Origin: Sporopachydermia quercuum
Taxonomy: Eukaryota > Ascomycota > Sporopachydermiomycetes > Sporopachydermiales > Sporopachydermiaceae
Direction of reading: 5' to 3'
Length of the DNA: 64,000 nt
NCBI GenBank assembly: GCA_001599295.1
Contig: BCGN01000006.1
Span: forward strand, 558,001-622,000
In this document: positions 43,949 through 56,695 of the stretch, one piece after another
Layout of the letters: each line of letters opens with the position of its first letter
Numbering within the stretch: the stretch's first letter is position 1
The notes under the pieces: model-generated
What the model saw: only the letters and a program-made list of their open reading frames with translations
Told to the model about the DNA's origin: nothing
The model's database searches: none
Program-made: the position numbers and the translations under genes

Positions 43949-45120
43949 ATTTTTTGTTGTTTCAACTACTTCATTCACGTTTTATGATCAACTACGTTTC
44001 TACCATCATCAATGTTAGTATTCATATTATTTTTTCGTTCTGATATTTCTTTTGAAAGATATAGCATCTTTGGTTTTATTTATCATTTTTTGTTAATAGT
44101 TTTTCCTACGCCTCCAATAAATGGCATGTGATAGTTAACTCAACGCATTTGATATATGCAGGTATATGCACTAATGCAAATTAAGGTTTGTATCTGCGTA
44201 TTAAACCACACAGGTGACAGGTTTCTGCTTTAAATGCACACTGAGTATGCTTGAACAAGGTACACTATTTTGTGGACGCAATCAGAATTAAGTATTTATT
44301 GCTTAGTAAGTTTGATCTCTCCAGGTTTTTATTATGAATACTCAGTTTCAATCAAAACTGCATATGGAATTCCATTGCATCGTTCATCGAATTTTGTACA
44401 CTCTCAATAAGTATCCTTCCCATACTATTAAAGTTTACCAATTTCAGAGTAAGTTGCCTCTACTTACATCAAATCACCATAGTGACAGCTTCTCCACCTC
44501 TGACTGTACTTTACATTCGGTCAAATTACTGTTACTTTTTACAAATAAAATGGTTTTTCATTATTAAATTGAACTATTTATATCTATTGGAGATAAAATG
44601 TCCTCTGAAATCTTATATTCAAGCAAAGACCTTTCACTCTCACTACCCCTAAGTTCTCTCTCCCTGTTAATATGCACTTTCCTGCATTAAAATTACTCAT
44701 GTATGTAAACTATATGCATAACCTTATTGTAAACTGCTACACGGATGTGTCGCCCGGCTTCCTCGCCTTTCTTCTCTTCTACCTGATAACATGCAGAACA
44801 ATGAAAAAAAGATCTTTATTCATTAGCTCGATGGCAGAATTTAATAGAGTGTTATAAAAAATTGACTGTTTCAAGCATGAAAGTTGCTTATTGATATAAT
44901 TTACTATACAGTCAACATTGAATCATCATTTGAGACCTATCAGAGCATAGTCTAGAGATTGTATTTGCATAGTTGATTTATGTTATACAGCACAGCATGC
45001 TATTTGGATCGACAGACTAGTTCTAGTATCAAAAAGATAAAAATAAATCAAAATATCGACTTAGAAATCAAACTGTTGTCGTTGTTTACTGGTAGTCGTT
45101 AATTCTAGAAATAATCCAAA
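43949..45120. other. Intergenic region tRNA-Arg / rhodanese gene
   Basis: 1.17 kb. Open frames at 44334-44567 and 44672-44857 show no motif. The last few hundred bases should hold the promoter of the rhodanese gene. Confidence 0.45.
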
Positions 45121-45834
45121 ATGTACAGACAACAAGCAACCAAGGGCATTCGGTCCTTTACTGTTAATTCACTATCTATCCGAAATTTCGGAAAGCTCAA
45201 TAACAGCTATTCAGCTTCAGCTTCAATTAGGCTGTTATCTACAACAGCAACTCGTTCTTTAAATCTCAGGAGCAAGAATGTTGTTGGAAGACAACTAACT
45301 AACAGAGGCCATTTGATACCTACGGCAGGAAGCAACACTTCCTCAGCCAGATATTATACTGTTCTAAGTGATGAACCTCCAGCCAAGATCTATGAATACG
45401 AAGATGTGAAAAAGCTTGTAGAAGCTCAAGACCCCAATGCTGTTTTAGTTGACGTTAGAGAACCTGATGAGTATGCTGCAGGTCATATTCCTGGTGCTAT
45501 AAATGTTCCTTTCAAAACATCACCAGGTGGATTTGGGTTAGAAGAAGAAGCTTTTGAAGAAACTTTTGGTTTTAAGAAACCCTCACCTGAAAAGGAACTT
45601 GTTTTCTATTGTTTAGGTGGTGTTCGATCTTCTCTTGCTGAATCCTTGGTGGCAACATTTGGCTACCCAAAGAGAGGCAATTATGTTGGCAGTTGGGCTG
45701 ACTGGGAAGCACATGAGAACCCTGAAAAATCCCCGGAGAATGAACCTGTTGATAAAGAAGAAATTGTGCAAGAAGCAAAGAAAGCATTTGAAGAAGCTGT
45801 TGAAAAAGATGATAAGTCTTCATCAAAGGCTTAG
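45121..45834 (+). CDS. Mitochondrial rhodanese-domain protein (Rdl1/Rdl2-like)
   Basis: 237-aa single-domain sulfurtransferase. Residues 1-82 are rich in Arg, Ser and Asn with almost no acids, ending in SSARYYTVL, a strong mitochondrial presequence. The rhodanese domain covers about 88-205: VLVDVREPDEYAAGHIPGAINVP, then the active loop FYCLGGVRSS with the catalytic Cys at about residue 164, and a final GSWADWEAH. The tail is acidic and helical (EEIVQEAKKAFEEAVEKDD). It resembles yeast Rdl1 (YOR285W) and Rdl2/Aim42 (YOR286W), both small mitochondrial thiosulfate sulfurtransferases. Which one is the orthologue is not clear, so no symbol is given. Start ATG 45121. Confidence 0.92.
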   Translation: MYRQQATKGIRSFTVNSLSIRNFGKLNNSYSASASIRLLSTTATRSLNLRSKNVVGRQLTNRGHLIPTAGSNTSSARYYTVLSDEPPAKIYEYEDVKKLVEAQDPNAVLVDVREPDEYAAGHIPGAINVPFKTSPGGFGLEEEAFEETFGFKKPSPEKELVFYCLGGVRSSLAESLVATFGYPKRGNYVGSWADWEAHENPEKSPENEPVDKEEIVQEAKKAFEEAVEKDDKSSSKA

Positions 45835-46738
45835 AATGAGTGAATTTAGTTAGGAGGTTGTTGTTAATTATTACTTGAATAATATTTGTTGCTTTCATTG
45901 CATTCTTATTCCTTTACCCTTTTTTGTCACTATCATTATTAGAAGTTATTGTTTCAATATATATTGTTTATTCTTCTGTTGCTATTTGATTATCATCCTA
46001 TGTTTTGTTAGTATTGTTTTTGCTAGGTAGTCAGTAGTTTGATGGATAGTTAATAATACCCTTCAGTTCCTGCTAAGAGATGCCTTTTGGAATTCTACGT
46101 AAAACCTTGAAATCTTTGATCAAACGATTGAATGATGAAATTTTCAACTTTGATTGTTGAGAGTAAAACGCTTCATGTACTTAATTCTCAAGATACATTT
46201 GTAAGGATATGAATATGCTATTAAAGACATTTAAATGGAGATATTATCTATAATAGCTTTAGTTGGAGATGGTAATCTACAGTTTACCGTCGATCTAGCA
46301 TTGTTATATATTAGGAATACGTTACACTACTTTTATTGTAGCATTACCTACTAATGTATATGCGGTGCTATAGTTGATCAAGGGATCAAATCTACAGAGA
46401 ATAACAGTATTCATTTCAAATGATATGGTTGTAGATATTACTATTATTATTATTATTCCTATTATACTCTCGTTAAAATTAAAAATACACCCCATAAAAG
46501 CCAATTAATCGGACTTCATTTCTCTTTTCTTCTTTCTTTCGATTCTTCCCTTTTCAATCGTCCGTTTGTTTTGTNAAATCTTGGTTTCCTTTATTTTGTT
46601 TTACTAAGTTGTTGTTCCTTCTCCCCTCCTTCCTTTTCTCATGCATAATCATCATTTCATTCACACTCCTCTATTAAACCTTATGCCTTTTCTAATTACT
46701 GTTTTAAACCTTTTACTCTCTATATCTCCAAACCAAAA
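45835..46738. other. Convergent spacer rhodanese / GATA factor
   Basis: 900 bp with long T-rich and ATT-repeat stretches (a short ATT microsatellite near 46440-46458, and pyrimidine runs 46515-46640). No gene is seen. It probably holds both 3' UTRs. Confidence 0.5.
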
Positions 46739-48967
46739 TTATAGATCCAATTTCAACCAATCCCACTGTGAAGCATCATTAAAAGTTTCCTTATTACCAT
46801 TTTTTTTCTTCATATTCATGGCTGGCATCTTCATTTCATGCTCTTGTTTGTTCCAAGCACTGAAATGATCAGTTGAAACAAAATCCATCTCCCCATCTAA
46901 ACTCAATCCAAAATCAGCTGATCGGCTATCAGATCTAGGGATAGTTTGATTCACTTTAGAATGAGAATTATTTACTTGTTCCTTCAGTTTTTCAATTGTT
47001 TGATTACTTAGAGATCTCTTCCGATCCGGTACTTCTATACCATCTATTTCTTCTGGCGAGTGATCCTTTTGCATTGTTTCCGAAACCGATTCCGTTCGTG
47101 AACCTGTCTCCGGATTCTTTTCCTTCTCAAGGGAAAGAGTTAATAAGGAGATAGGCTTCCTACTTTCCGGTGAAGCTCGGCTTCTTGACCCGTGCTTACT
47201 TGATTGTCTATTCTTTGTATTGCGTTTCTTGATCACATCTGTTTTCAGGCTGAGAGGTCGGGTGGTTCCATGCAATTTCTTGAATAAACCGCAAGCATTA
47301 CATAAGGAGTTGCCTTGGCTATCTCTTCTCCATAAAGGAGTGTTTCTAGTTTTACAATTCGAACATTCAGTTATTCCGGAAGATCCGTTGCCTTTCCCAG
47401 GTTTTGTTCCATATTGATATCCCATTGGCACACTTCTCGGTTGTCCATAGGCCAATATAGCTGTTGAGGCTGAATGACTAGGCAAAAATCCGCCATGCAT
47501 AGGAATGCCTGGTACCCCAGGCATACCAGTGGGGATAGCTTGAGGAACGCCAGCTGCTCTCATCCGATGTAAATGAGTTTGATCGTAATAGCCATAAGGT
47601 GGTGCCATAGGAACAGGCATTGGAACTCCTGACATTTGAATGTAGACTTCTGGGTTATTCACTGAAGGAACAGAATGGCCCATACCGTATTGTACAGGTA
47701 GGAACCCTTGAGGTGTTTGACCCATCATTTGAGGCTGCATTTGATGAGAAGGCATAAAACCAGGAAAGTTTGGTGATTGATGTGGCATAGAGTTTGGTGC
47801 CGAATTTGGTACATTATTTGGTACACTATTTGGTGCACTGCTAGGAACATTGTTAGGAACGCTGTTAGGCACGCTGTTTGGTATACTATTCCGCATATTA
47901 TTATGAACAGAGTTCTGGGCAGAATTATGTAAAGAATTAGGAGAGTCTGCAGTGGCCGGTACGTCAATGACTTGTAAATTGGATTGCGAGCCAGGCTGAG
48001 AATGAGGATAAATACCACGTTTCATTTGATGCTCACGGACTAAAGACTCTGACATGGGTGAAGAAAACATGGGCAATGCCGCAGTAGACTTGCTTCCTTT
48101 GATTCTTGCTGAGGGTCTTATTCGTTTATGTTCCTGTCCTTGCCGGGTATTTGTAGAATCAGAAAAGTCCAAGAAATCAGACATATCATCTTCATGACGG
48201 CTATTAGGAACACTTGTTCGAGGGAAAGAATCAGTTGCAGAGGATTGAAAATCGAAATCAACATATTCAGAAGAAATTCCAGAAAATACAGGATCTGAGG
48301 ATAATAGCTGGTCCATTATATCTTCTGATTCTTGTGGAGAATCTTGTGGTGTGAATGTTAGTCGGTCTTCGGGTATTGTGCCTAAGGAATCCTGTAATAA
48401 AGTGTCTGTTGCCTTGGAAAACGCAGCAAACGATTGGACTGGAGAATCTGTCATTGATAACGGTGTAACTATTGAAGAGGCAGCTTGCTGTTGTTGTTGT
48501 GAAAAGCTTCCGTAAGATTCAGAACTATGACTATTGTTGGTCCCCTGACTAGAACCGTACCCTGATGCTTTTGGTACAGGTTGAGGAGAGTTTGATGTTG
48601 AAGGAGAAAGTAGTCCGAGATCTGTGTTCATAGAATCGGGGTTATTATGAAGTCCACCAGTCTTTGGTTGAAGCCCCTTGCTTTTAGGTGAATCACTTGT
48701 ATAATTACGATTTCGTCTATTAGAAGAGACGTTATTACCAGATCTTGCAGTTCCACTTCGCCCTGAGATTCTCCAAGAGATATTCTCTATCCTTGGTTGT
48801 AAAGCTAAGGATTTCTTAGCTGCTGAATAGATATCCCAAAGTTTTGGTCCGTTTGCAAAGATTTCTGGTTCGGTTATTGTATTGGTCTCTCTTGTCACAC
48901 CATGGGTTGAATTTGAAAAAGACCCTTGTGGTGGTCCGCCCTGGTGATACCGAGGGCCAAAACTCAT
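46739..48967 (-). CDS. GAT1: GATA-type nitrogen regulator, Gat1/AreA class
   Basis: 742-aa transcription activator of the nitrogen catabolite response. The N-terminal fungal domain [12 protein letters not shown]...RIENISWRI (residues about 43-67) is the AreA/Gat1 family block. One Cys4 GATA zinc finger ([19 protein letters not shown], then [13 protein letters not shown]) lies at about 534-560, followed by the basic stretch [12 protein letters not shown]. Between them are an acidic region with SSDPVFSG and YVDFDFQ pieces, a QQQQQ run, and an NSVP-type four-residue repeat at about 340-395. The extreme C-terminus, [14 protein letters not shown], recalls the AreA C-terminal WLKF-like motif that binds Nmr. 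Saccharomyces Gat1 has 510 aa; the length here is closer to AreA. Start ATG 48967. Confidence 0.93.
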   Translation of the reverse strand: MSFGPRYHQGGPPQGSFSNSTHGVTRETNTITEPEIFANGPKLWDIYSAAKKSLALQPRIENISWRISGRSGTARSGNNVSSNRRNRNYTSDSPKSKGLQPKTGGLHNNPDSMNTDLGLLSPSTSNSPQPVPKASGYGSSQGTNNSHSSESYGSFSQQQQQAASSIVTPLSMTDSPVQSFAAFSKATDTLLQDSLGTIPEDRLTFTPQDSPQESEDIMDQLLSSDPVFSGISSEYVDFDFQSSATDSFPRTSVPNSRHEDDMSDFLDFSDSTNTRQGQEHKRIRPSARIKGSKSTAALPMFSSPMSESLVREHQMKRGIYPHSQPGSQSNLQVIDVPATADSPNSLHNSAQNSVHNNMRNSIPNSVPNSVPNNVPSSAPNSVPNNVPNSAPNSMPHQSPNFPGFMPSHQMQPQMMGQTPQGFLPVQYGMGHSVPSVNNPEVYIQMSGVPMPVPMAPPYGYYDQTHLHRMRAAGVPQAIPTGMPGVPGIPMHGGFLPSHSASTAILAYGQPRSVPMGYQYGTKPGKGNGSSGITECSNCKTRNTPLWRRDSQGNSLCNACGLFKKLHGTTRPLSLKTDVIKKRNTKNRQSSKHGSRSRASPESRKPISLLTLSLEKEKNPETGSRTESVSETMQKDHSPEEIDGIEVPDRKRSLSNQTIEKLKEQVNNSHSKVNQTIPRSDSRSADFGLSLDGEMDFVSTDHFSAWNKQEHEMKMPAMNMKKKNGNKETFNDASQWDWLKLDL
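47785..47945. repeat. 12-bp coding minisatellite inside the GATA gene
   Basis: Around 13 degenerate 12-bp units encode the four-residue repeat Asn-Ser/Asn-Val/Ala/Ile-Pro (for example [18 protein letters not shown]) on the minus strand. The period is a multiple of three, so copy-number change keeps the frame. Confidence 0.85.
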
Positions 48968-51900
48968 TTCCTGTACACTGGCTATGATCTTTTAGTAACC
49001 TTAAGGCTAACTATTTCTACCAAAAGGTGACTTAGTGATTATTCTCTTACTTCTCTACCAATTCTTGATCTTGACTATGAGCTTCTACAAGATGATCAGT
49101 GTATGCATCGATCGAATGTTGGTTTCTGGCAGGTCAAAAAGACTGAATGATAAGAAAAATGATTAGTGTGAGAGTCAGTCTGGTTGTTCTACTAGTTCTT
49201 GAGGTATGAGGACAATGTGGTGATAGAAAAGAGCGAAGAAGTGCTTTCAGGGAAGCTATTTGTGCTCTGAAAAAGGGTCTGTATAGAATTCGGGTTAATT
49301 AAAGAGCCGAGAAAAAATAACCGCTTTTTGATGGATAGAAGCTGTCGAGGTGTACTGCAATAAGGTATGTAAAAAACTATCCAAGGGTGTTTAATATGCA
49401 TAAGTTGTGTATGGAAACCGAAGACTGAGAGACGTTAGAATGAAATGAATAAAAGAAGGTGAAGAGAGTGAAGAGGAAATGTTAATAGAATGGAGCAAGG
49501 TTTCGAAAAGGGTCTGCTATACTACGTAAAGGAACATATTGAGTGTAAATAATAATTTGTGTCAGTAGAAAAAACGGATGTTTGGGTGATATACAGTTAG
49601 AGGGTCTATTGTAACATCTTCAGGAAGTGGGTCTGAGGGATATGGACAGGCTGATGATATATAGAAGGAAGCAAGGAGTAGTTATACGTCAAAATGGAAT
49701 TGGGATGAATATATGAATTGAGCTTGTTCGGTTTGAAGAGTTAAAGTAATCTACTAGCCTTGTTCTCTTTCTTTCACATTTGTAGGAAACTTATCATGGT
49801 TAATAGTATCATTTATAATGCACAGTGTCATATTATATATGGTGATCTGTGATTTCTTATTGATATAACACTAAGAACGGGTGTGAATGATCATAAGGGT
49901 CTAGCTAAAAAGTATAGCCAAAAAAACTGCATGTGATTTGTTATTGTATTGAGTACTAATCGAGTCAACTATGAACTAGGTTCAAATATCATTCTCTACA
50001 ATTGGGACCTACATTAATTCATTTCTGCTGCTATTTTCTAGCTGAAAAAAAAATTTCAGCAGAATTCTTGTTCTTGGTTTCACATTTTCATGAAGGCTAC
50101 GTTGTTCTAACCTTTTCATGCATATTAAAATTATTATTATAAGCTTCCATTTCAGCAAGAATAGTTTTGAGTTTAAAGTAAAGTTTAAAATTTTTGTAAT
50201 TGAAAACATTTTCTACTAATTAAAAACAGAGTGCTAAAACTTAGGTGAAATGTTATTTACAGTTTAATAGAAAAGACTCCTAGACCCTCCATTTGATGAT
50301 TGAACCCTTCAAATTGAAACACTGACAAAATACCATTCCTCTAGTTATTTATTTAAGGTTAATTCATAATATAATTCTCAAATAGTTAGTTATGTTGAAC
50401 AAATTCTTCCGGAGATATCTTGTGCAAACTGGTCTTAAGTCTTCACTAATCGTTACTCTTCTTGATTTTACTAAGTTAAACCACTCGCCCGAACTAGATT
50501 CTCTCACTCGAAAAGTTAAACCTTAATTGATACTAATTTTTTGAGATTCCTAAAGGGTTAATTTCTCTTTGATGGTTCCTGGACAGAAGTGGATTGACAC
50601 CGTCCTCTACTTGCCTAGTACTACTATTTGTTATTCGTAATGGTACTTTGAGAGTACCAATTCTGTACCGTGAAGAAGCTATACTAGTCTAAGGTAGATT
50701 CACTCATGCAATAACTCTTGTGAAAATTTCTAAAGCTGTGAGTTTGGTTCTAGTAATGCATCTCCAAAGTATACAACTGATGTCTATCAAACAGCAATTG
50801 ATAGACTATGCTCTCTTCTGATTCCTACGCTCCTCATTGACCAGTTGTAGCAAATAGAATTTCATTGCAAACTTTATAGCAAACTGTTCAATGTATAAAT
50901 CATTATGTATAGAAACTCGAACTAAATCATTTTCTGGGGTGAATACATTCAATCGACTGCCGATTGTCAAGATTTAGAGGAACTATCAATTCAGTTCCTA
51001 TAGTTCTAATCTGTATTAATTGAATGTCTTGAATCGCTTTAGTTGATCATTCTCGCATAAAAAATTTACTCCAATATGTAGTAACGCTATTTAGATCCTT
51101 CCTTCAGTGATACGATCTGATTAAACTTCCTCAAGACTCAACTCGGCTTTAAAGTAGATTGATTATGCGATATAAAATATATCATCACTTCTAGGACGCA
51201 AGTGTCTTTATAGGGAATGTTACCATAATAAAGTTCTTTTACATTTCTTGCTTCTCAGGTTAATGTACATCAATTGTCAACCACATAAGCATACGTATTT
51301 ATTCTAAAGGATTATATGTTATAACGAAAAAATTAGTTCTTCCTTTCACTGTTTTCCTTGGAGTCCTTTGATTATATGGAGAAGAAAAAGATTCCCTTGA
51401 TGGAAGACACAGGTTCAATGAAGGAAGGGCATTGAGGGGATTCTTGGTTTGGTGGTTTGTGTTGTTTTAGCTGATATAGAAGGGACTCTTGGTTCTTTGC
51501 CGAATGCAGGCAAACTGAATATTCTACCAAACTAATGCCTTATCCATATTCTTATTTCTGAAAGCACTTGTGGTTATTATAGTTATGTCAGCTCTCTGAG
51601 TATACTAGCATCTAATAATCAGAAGATCTTTTCAAGAATTCGAGCAATGGTTCAAGCCGTTCCTATGGGACGCAATGCACCTCTCTTCTCTATTGAGATT
51701 ATGAGGCATTATTTATGTTTGGTTTCTAAAGCCACAAAGTGAAGCAAACAATAAATAAAATGTAGTTGAATGACCGAAAAAGAATTCTTTGTTCGTTTGG
51801 CATTGTGTGATGCTTTTCATCAAGGAGGAATCCACTTTTAGTTCAAGACTTAGTGATGGCTTTACTGGTAAATTACTAGCTGAACTGCCCTCAATTTTTA

Positions 51901-52454
51901 GTAATAATTATCCTTGTAAGTTTTTCTTCTCAACGAATGAATTGTATTAGGAAAAAAATAAATTTATTGAGAGACCCTTCAGAGAAGGAGGTTACTGGAA
52001 ATAAAGTTAGAATAAATTCAGATATCAAACTTTATTGCTATACAAAAATAATAAATTAACATTCTATTTTCAGTGCTTGGGTGGAATTTCATATGGAGTA
52101 ACAAACTGAATGAGTATCGGTAACCGTCTAGAACCTTAATCCTCAATAATAAACTTAAGAGAAATGAATAATGGGATTCTCAGTCAGAAGAATACTCAAT
52201 GGAAAGTAAGTATGGCAGTAATTCAAGGGAAAGGAACAAAGGACACGACAATGAAGAGATCTATAAGTTTTTGTGCAGAATTAAGTACGGTTGAATGAAA
52301 GCAGTGTTCTTTCCAACAGATAATGAATTTTTCTCTTTTTAGGAGAATGTTAGATTCATAAGGGATCAATTGGATTAAATTCGAAGAAACAAAGAAAGAG
52401 ATAACACTTACCATTCATATGCAATTGAATATTTTTGTATGAAAAGAGTAGGAG
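48968..52454. other. Gene-poor region upstream of the GATA factor
   Basis: About 3.5 kb of AT-rich sequence. GATAAG sites lie at 49149-49154 (182 bp upstream of the ATG) and, reversed, at 49790-49795. Open frames are short and motif-free (49192-49401, 50009-50209, 52223-52414). No RNA gene or repeat array is recognised. Confidence 0.5.
49149..49154 (+). promoter_or_regulatory. Possible GATA-factor site (GATAAG)
   Basis: GATAAG lies 182 bp upstream of the GAT1-like start. In Saccharomyces GAT1 is itself controlled by GATA factors (Gln3/Dal80). A single hexamer is weak evidence in AT-rich DNA. Confidence 0.3.
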
Positions 52455-52713
52455 TTAATTTTTACCAATATTATGAATATCGAGTGTTTTTTTCGAAGCT
52501 TCGTTAGTAATCTGCATTACTATGCTTTGGGATGTCAGTAGTTTTTCCAGGTATCGATTGAATAATTTGATGAATTGACTTACCACATTTGTCATTTTTA
52601 AGAGAAGCCAAGAAAATGGGATCAGTCCCAGATTTTAGCTCATCAAATTGACGCAGGGATTTCAATGATGAGCTTTGATGGAGAGATGACACGTCTAATA
52701 TTTCATGGTATTC
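52455..52713 (-). CDS. Possible small spliced gene (C-terminal exons), unknown
   Basis: Two minus-strand stretches join cleanly by intron rules. Exon 52584..52713 (5' limit uncertain) encodes HEILDVSSLHQSSS, SLRQFDELKSGTDP and FLASLKNDKC. A 64-nt intron (GTAAGT at its start, TACTGAC 14 nt before CATAG) spans 52520..52583. Exon 52455..52519 continues in frame (VMQITNEASKKTLDIHNIG) to TAA at 52455. The splice signals match those of the confirmed genes here and both exons have protein-like composition. An in-frame stop lies just upstream (52714-52716), so another 5' exon would be required and I could not find it. I recognise no family. It may also be a decayed gene or chance. Confidence 0.3.
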
Positions 52714-54831
52714 TCATTATGGGACTAAAATATTGGTTGGTTGAGTAGCTGAAGTTCTAAAATCGTATAAGATACTTGAAACATTATTTCATAAGAAATA
52801 GTAATGAGTATGTAGCACAGGTAGGAGGTAGTTGGAACAGCTTGAGTAGCATACTTTGGTCTATGTAGATCTACTATACTAGCGTCCTTGTAATTTATTT
52901 AAATATTCAATTGATCTTCAATGGATAAAGAAAGTCAGGGATAAAGTAATGGGTAGAGTTTTATTGCTTATAACCTGAGTTCTCTACGTTTGACTTCAAT
53001 AAGTAAAGAAGCTCTTCTGATCCTCTTACTTTAAATTAGGGTTTCAAATTAACTTCTAGTCTTGAACCATCAATTAAAAAAATTGAATGTTAATTCTTAC
53101 TGGATATTTGAATACAATGCAAATCCCGTTTTGAAAAATATACATGACCATATTAGACAGTTAAACGTTGAACATAACTTTATACGAGGGTCTTGAAGCA
53201 TAAATCAAAACCCGACTTCACTACATACCCGAAGAAGTTTCTCATTCTACTTAAATATCGTTTCACATTGTGTTATGGATAGGAGAAAGGAGAAGGATGC
53301 AAAGCACATCGTAAAACGGGAACTTAAGAAGATTTCAGTGATGAGGTTTTCTTGTTTATTTTCATTTATGACCTACATTTAATGTTTCCAATTTGGTGAC
53401 TGTACACAAGCTCTACGACTCGATAAAGTTGAAGGATGAAGCAAATTTCTTTCTTTTCTCCTTCTCCCTCCAATAATCGTACCACCTTTTCCAAGAGATA
53501 AAAGAAAGTAAGAACAATTTAGTATGATCGTTCCATCAAAGTCTATTGTGCGAATAACTATCAGAACGGGTAAATACTTACTCAGTAATTATATTCACAG
53601 TAGAATGTAGCGCATCTGCCGAAGCTTTATAATCAACTACTTGATGATATTTCCGAGATTTACTAGATGGGTACAGTTTCATCGGACTTAACTATCTAAT
53701 CGAAACAATTACAGGAGTAAGAAACCTTTAGAAACCTTTAAACGTTAGACATTAAAAAGGCTGATTCCATTGTTCCGAACTAAGCAACAGATAGAGGATA
53801 TTACACCTCATTTGAGACACACTCTCCATTGTCTTACAGTAATTTCTACAAGCATCTTATCACGTTACATTTCCATTCTGGCTATGTAGACTGGAGGCAT
53901 GATAAGAAAGCGCTAANCTTAATTAAAATGATAGATCGGTTGGCTTTTTAGTTTATACGCTCATTTGCAGTTTCGTTGTTAGAACAATGGAGACTGCTTT
54001 GAATAAAACTGCTCACATAAGGTTGAATACAATATAACTTTAATTTCTTCTATGCATATTAGTACATCGCTAGTTGTCGATGAATGGTTGCAAAGCAATG
54101 TCAATCATACTAACATGATACAAGATTTCAATATGAAAAAGCAAGTGCCAAATAATAGGTAAACAGTTGAAATAGTTCTGGTATTTTTCAATGTATACTA
54201 TGGGGCATTTTAGATATTTACTTGTAGGACCAGCAAAAATGGTCCCATATTAAGTTCAGTCATTGATAAATTTCGACAAACTTCAATCCACCCTCAACCA
54301 TCAAGAATGGTAATTTGTTCACTATACAATTAATAGATCAGACAGAAGACCTCTGTAATCCTTATTTCTTCCTTCCTCTCATTTATCTGCCGCTGCTCTT
54401 CAATCTATAAATGTTTACACATCTAAGCATTTAAACTTAATACTTTAAACCTGAGCCTTAAATACAAAGAACATCACATCTCCTTCCATATTTCTTTTTT
54501 TGTTACCTGTTTATTTTCAGATCAGCACGAAGATTGAAAGAGTTTGTATTGTTACTACCGCTACTTATTAATTTGCCTATAGCCGTATACAATCAATAAT
54601 GAAGATATCGACTCAACCATGATCAGAACCGATTTCACGTATAACTTTGCGAAAATCGTATATGACGATCAACAGGAGTCTAGTTTGGTGGTTCAACGAT
54701 AAGCTAACACTATTCTCAGAGGAATAGTTAGACATCAATACAGCTCATTCGAGAAGCCATCACTAATAAATATACTATAAATTTACTCAAAGGCATTGCA
54801 TTTAACTTAACGTCATCATTGATACGACAAA
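52714..54831. other. Intergenic region upstream of MPD1
   Basis: 2.1 kb, AT-rich. It should contain the MPD1 promoter at its right end. No supportable gene, RNA or repeat is seen. Confidence 0.5.
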
Positions 54832-55785
54832 ATGAGATACGTTGTCTTTCACTTAGCGAAAGTCGTTAATCTGCTTTTGTTTCTTTTGTTTTCTTCTGTA
54901 GTTCAAGCTGTTGGTTTTTATAACAAGAACTCAAAAGTTCTGAATCTCAATGCTCAAAACTTCAAATCACAAGTTATCAATACGAACTATACCTCAGTGG
55001 TAGAATTTTATGCTCCTTGGTGTGGCCATTGTCAAAACTTGGCTCCACACTATTCAAAGACAGCCGAAAAACTAAATGGGCTAGTTAAAGTCGGAGCTGT
55101 TAACTGTGATGAGGAAATCAACAAACCACTTTGCGCTGAGTACCAAGTCAAAGGATTTCCTACAATCAAGCTATTCAAACCACCAAAGCCGGGTGCAAGT
55201 AAATCCAAATCAGGAACTGCNAGAGTGCCTATTGTGGAAACATATAATGGAGGACGAACAAGTGGGGAAATTACACAGTATGCCCTTGGTGCTATCAAGA
55301 ATAATGTGAAAAGGCTCTCAAGCCTCAAATCACTCACTTCTTGGGTTGGTACGAAACCTGATAGACCAAAAGCTCTATACATAACTAGGAAGCTTCATAC
55401 AAGTCCTTTACTGAAAACATTGGCGATAGATTATCTGGATGTCGTGGAATTTGCTACTATCACTAGGAAAGCTCTACTGAACATTCCCCAGATCGAAAGT
55501 ATATTAGGCACAGCTGATCCTGATGCATCTCAATTAATAATTTTGAAGCCTGGAGTGTTAGATTTGTTAACCGATCCAACAAATACTTATACCGAACAGT
55601 TGAAGACTTATATAAATATATATGAAGGAGAAATTACAAAAAATGGTGTATCTGAGTTTTTAAAAGATATAGCTAAGCCCAGCAACAACATTTTTGCCAC
55701 GAAAACAAAAAAGGCCAGGAGAAAATACAAAGAAAGCAAAATCTATACTACTGGAGGACCAGAAGCAAAACATGATGAATTATAA
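54832..55785 (+). CDS. MPD1: ER protein disulfide isomerase-like Mpd1
   Basis: 317-aa ER-luminal thiol oxidoreductase that helps oxidative folding, close to yeast Mpd1 (318 aa). An N-terminal signal peptide covers about residues 1-27 (hydrophobic VVNLLLFLLFSSVVQAVG). The thioredoxin domain holds the active site WCGHC at residues 63-67 (APWCGHCQNLAPHY), followed by VNCDEEINKPLCAEYQVKGF and the cis-Pro in GFPTIKLF. The C-terminal half is a redox-inactive region like that of Mpd1. The protein ends in KHDEL, so the HDEL retrieval signal is present. An N at 55221 is a third codon base. Start ATG 54832. Confidence 0.95.
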   Translation: MRYVVFHLAKVVNLLLFLLFSSVVQAVGFYNKNSKVLNLNAQNFKSQVINTNYTSVVEFYAPWCGHCQNLAPHYSKTAEKLNGLVKVGAVNCDEEINKPLCAEYQVKGFPTIKLFKPPKPGASKSKSGTXRVPIVETYNGGRTSGEITQYALGAIKNNVKRLSSLKSLTSWVGTKPDRPKALYITRKLHTSPLLKTLAIDYLDVVEFATITRKALLNIPQIESILGTADPDASQLIILKPGVLDLLTDPTNTYTEQLKTYINIYEGEITKNGVSEFLKDIAKPSNNIFATKTKKARRKYKESKIYTTGGPEAKHDEL

Positions 55786-56695
55786 TATAATGTTTATTGA
55801 AAAAGAGTTCTCTTATAGTCAATGAGAATTAAAACATGAATATGAGATGAACATTGGTAAATGTAGTTGATGCATAAGTGTACTCAATCAATTCGATTGC
55901 TAGAGAATAGGTACATTAGGATCATGGTGAAAACAATAACTGAACAGTAATTAATTAAACCAATATTCATTCTTGGTGCCTTGGGCCATAAGCCGATTCT
56001 AACTGTTTTCTTCCCCTTCATAGATATTTCTTTTCTATTTTTGGCTTACGTTATCACAATTAATTCTGAGTAAAAAGCACTGAATTATAATCAATTATCA
56101 TAGACAAGCACCTCATGCCATAAATGATATTAATAAAAATTGTGTAAAAAAAGCAATCACTCAAACGATGACTTTTCTCTTTATTCATCCAGGTCCATTT
56201 TACAGTACTTGACCAGATCCAAATTGTTCGGGGAATCTTACTGTAAGCTAAAGAAAGTCTTTGGATCTCTTCTATCTATTCCAAGTTGTTCATATTTTGA
56301 CTCTATTGAAGCTAATGAATTAAAATTGAATATTCTATCAAGTTTTCTTCTTCTTTTCTTAACTTTCTTATCGTCTCTGAACTGTTAATAAATAATAATA
56401 ATGCTCTTTTCTACCAACTATTGGTACCCATAAACTTCGGAAAAAATAATCTATCTAATGATTTCCGAAATATTCTCTACTCCCGGGTAACTAACTACTT
56501 TTATTGTACCAAAACTATCATTGGTTTTTACTTGCAAATCTCAAAGCAAAATGCTGTGCGAGGTCTGACATAGAACGAAACTTTGAATTATATAACTAAT
56601 GCCGATGTGATACAGTTTTGTAGCTATAAATCAAAAAAAAAACTTAGATTGTTTGCTCATCTTTCAATTCTTTGGTAACTAGAGGTGCATTCACA
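55786..56695. other. Intergenic region MPD1 / MRPL44
   Basis: 910 bp, AT-rich. An 82-codon open frame (56140-56388) has no motif and starts without ATG. Nothing else is seen. Confidence 0.5.

Noticed and set aside
56140-56388. 82-codon open frame after MPD1
   Set aside because: No ATG start, no motif and AT-driven composition.
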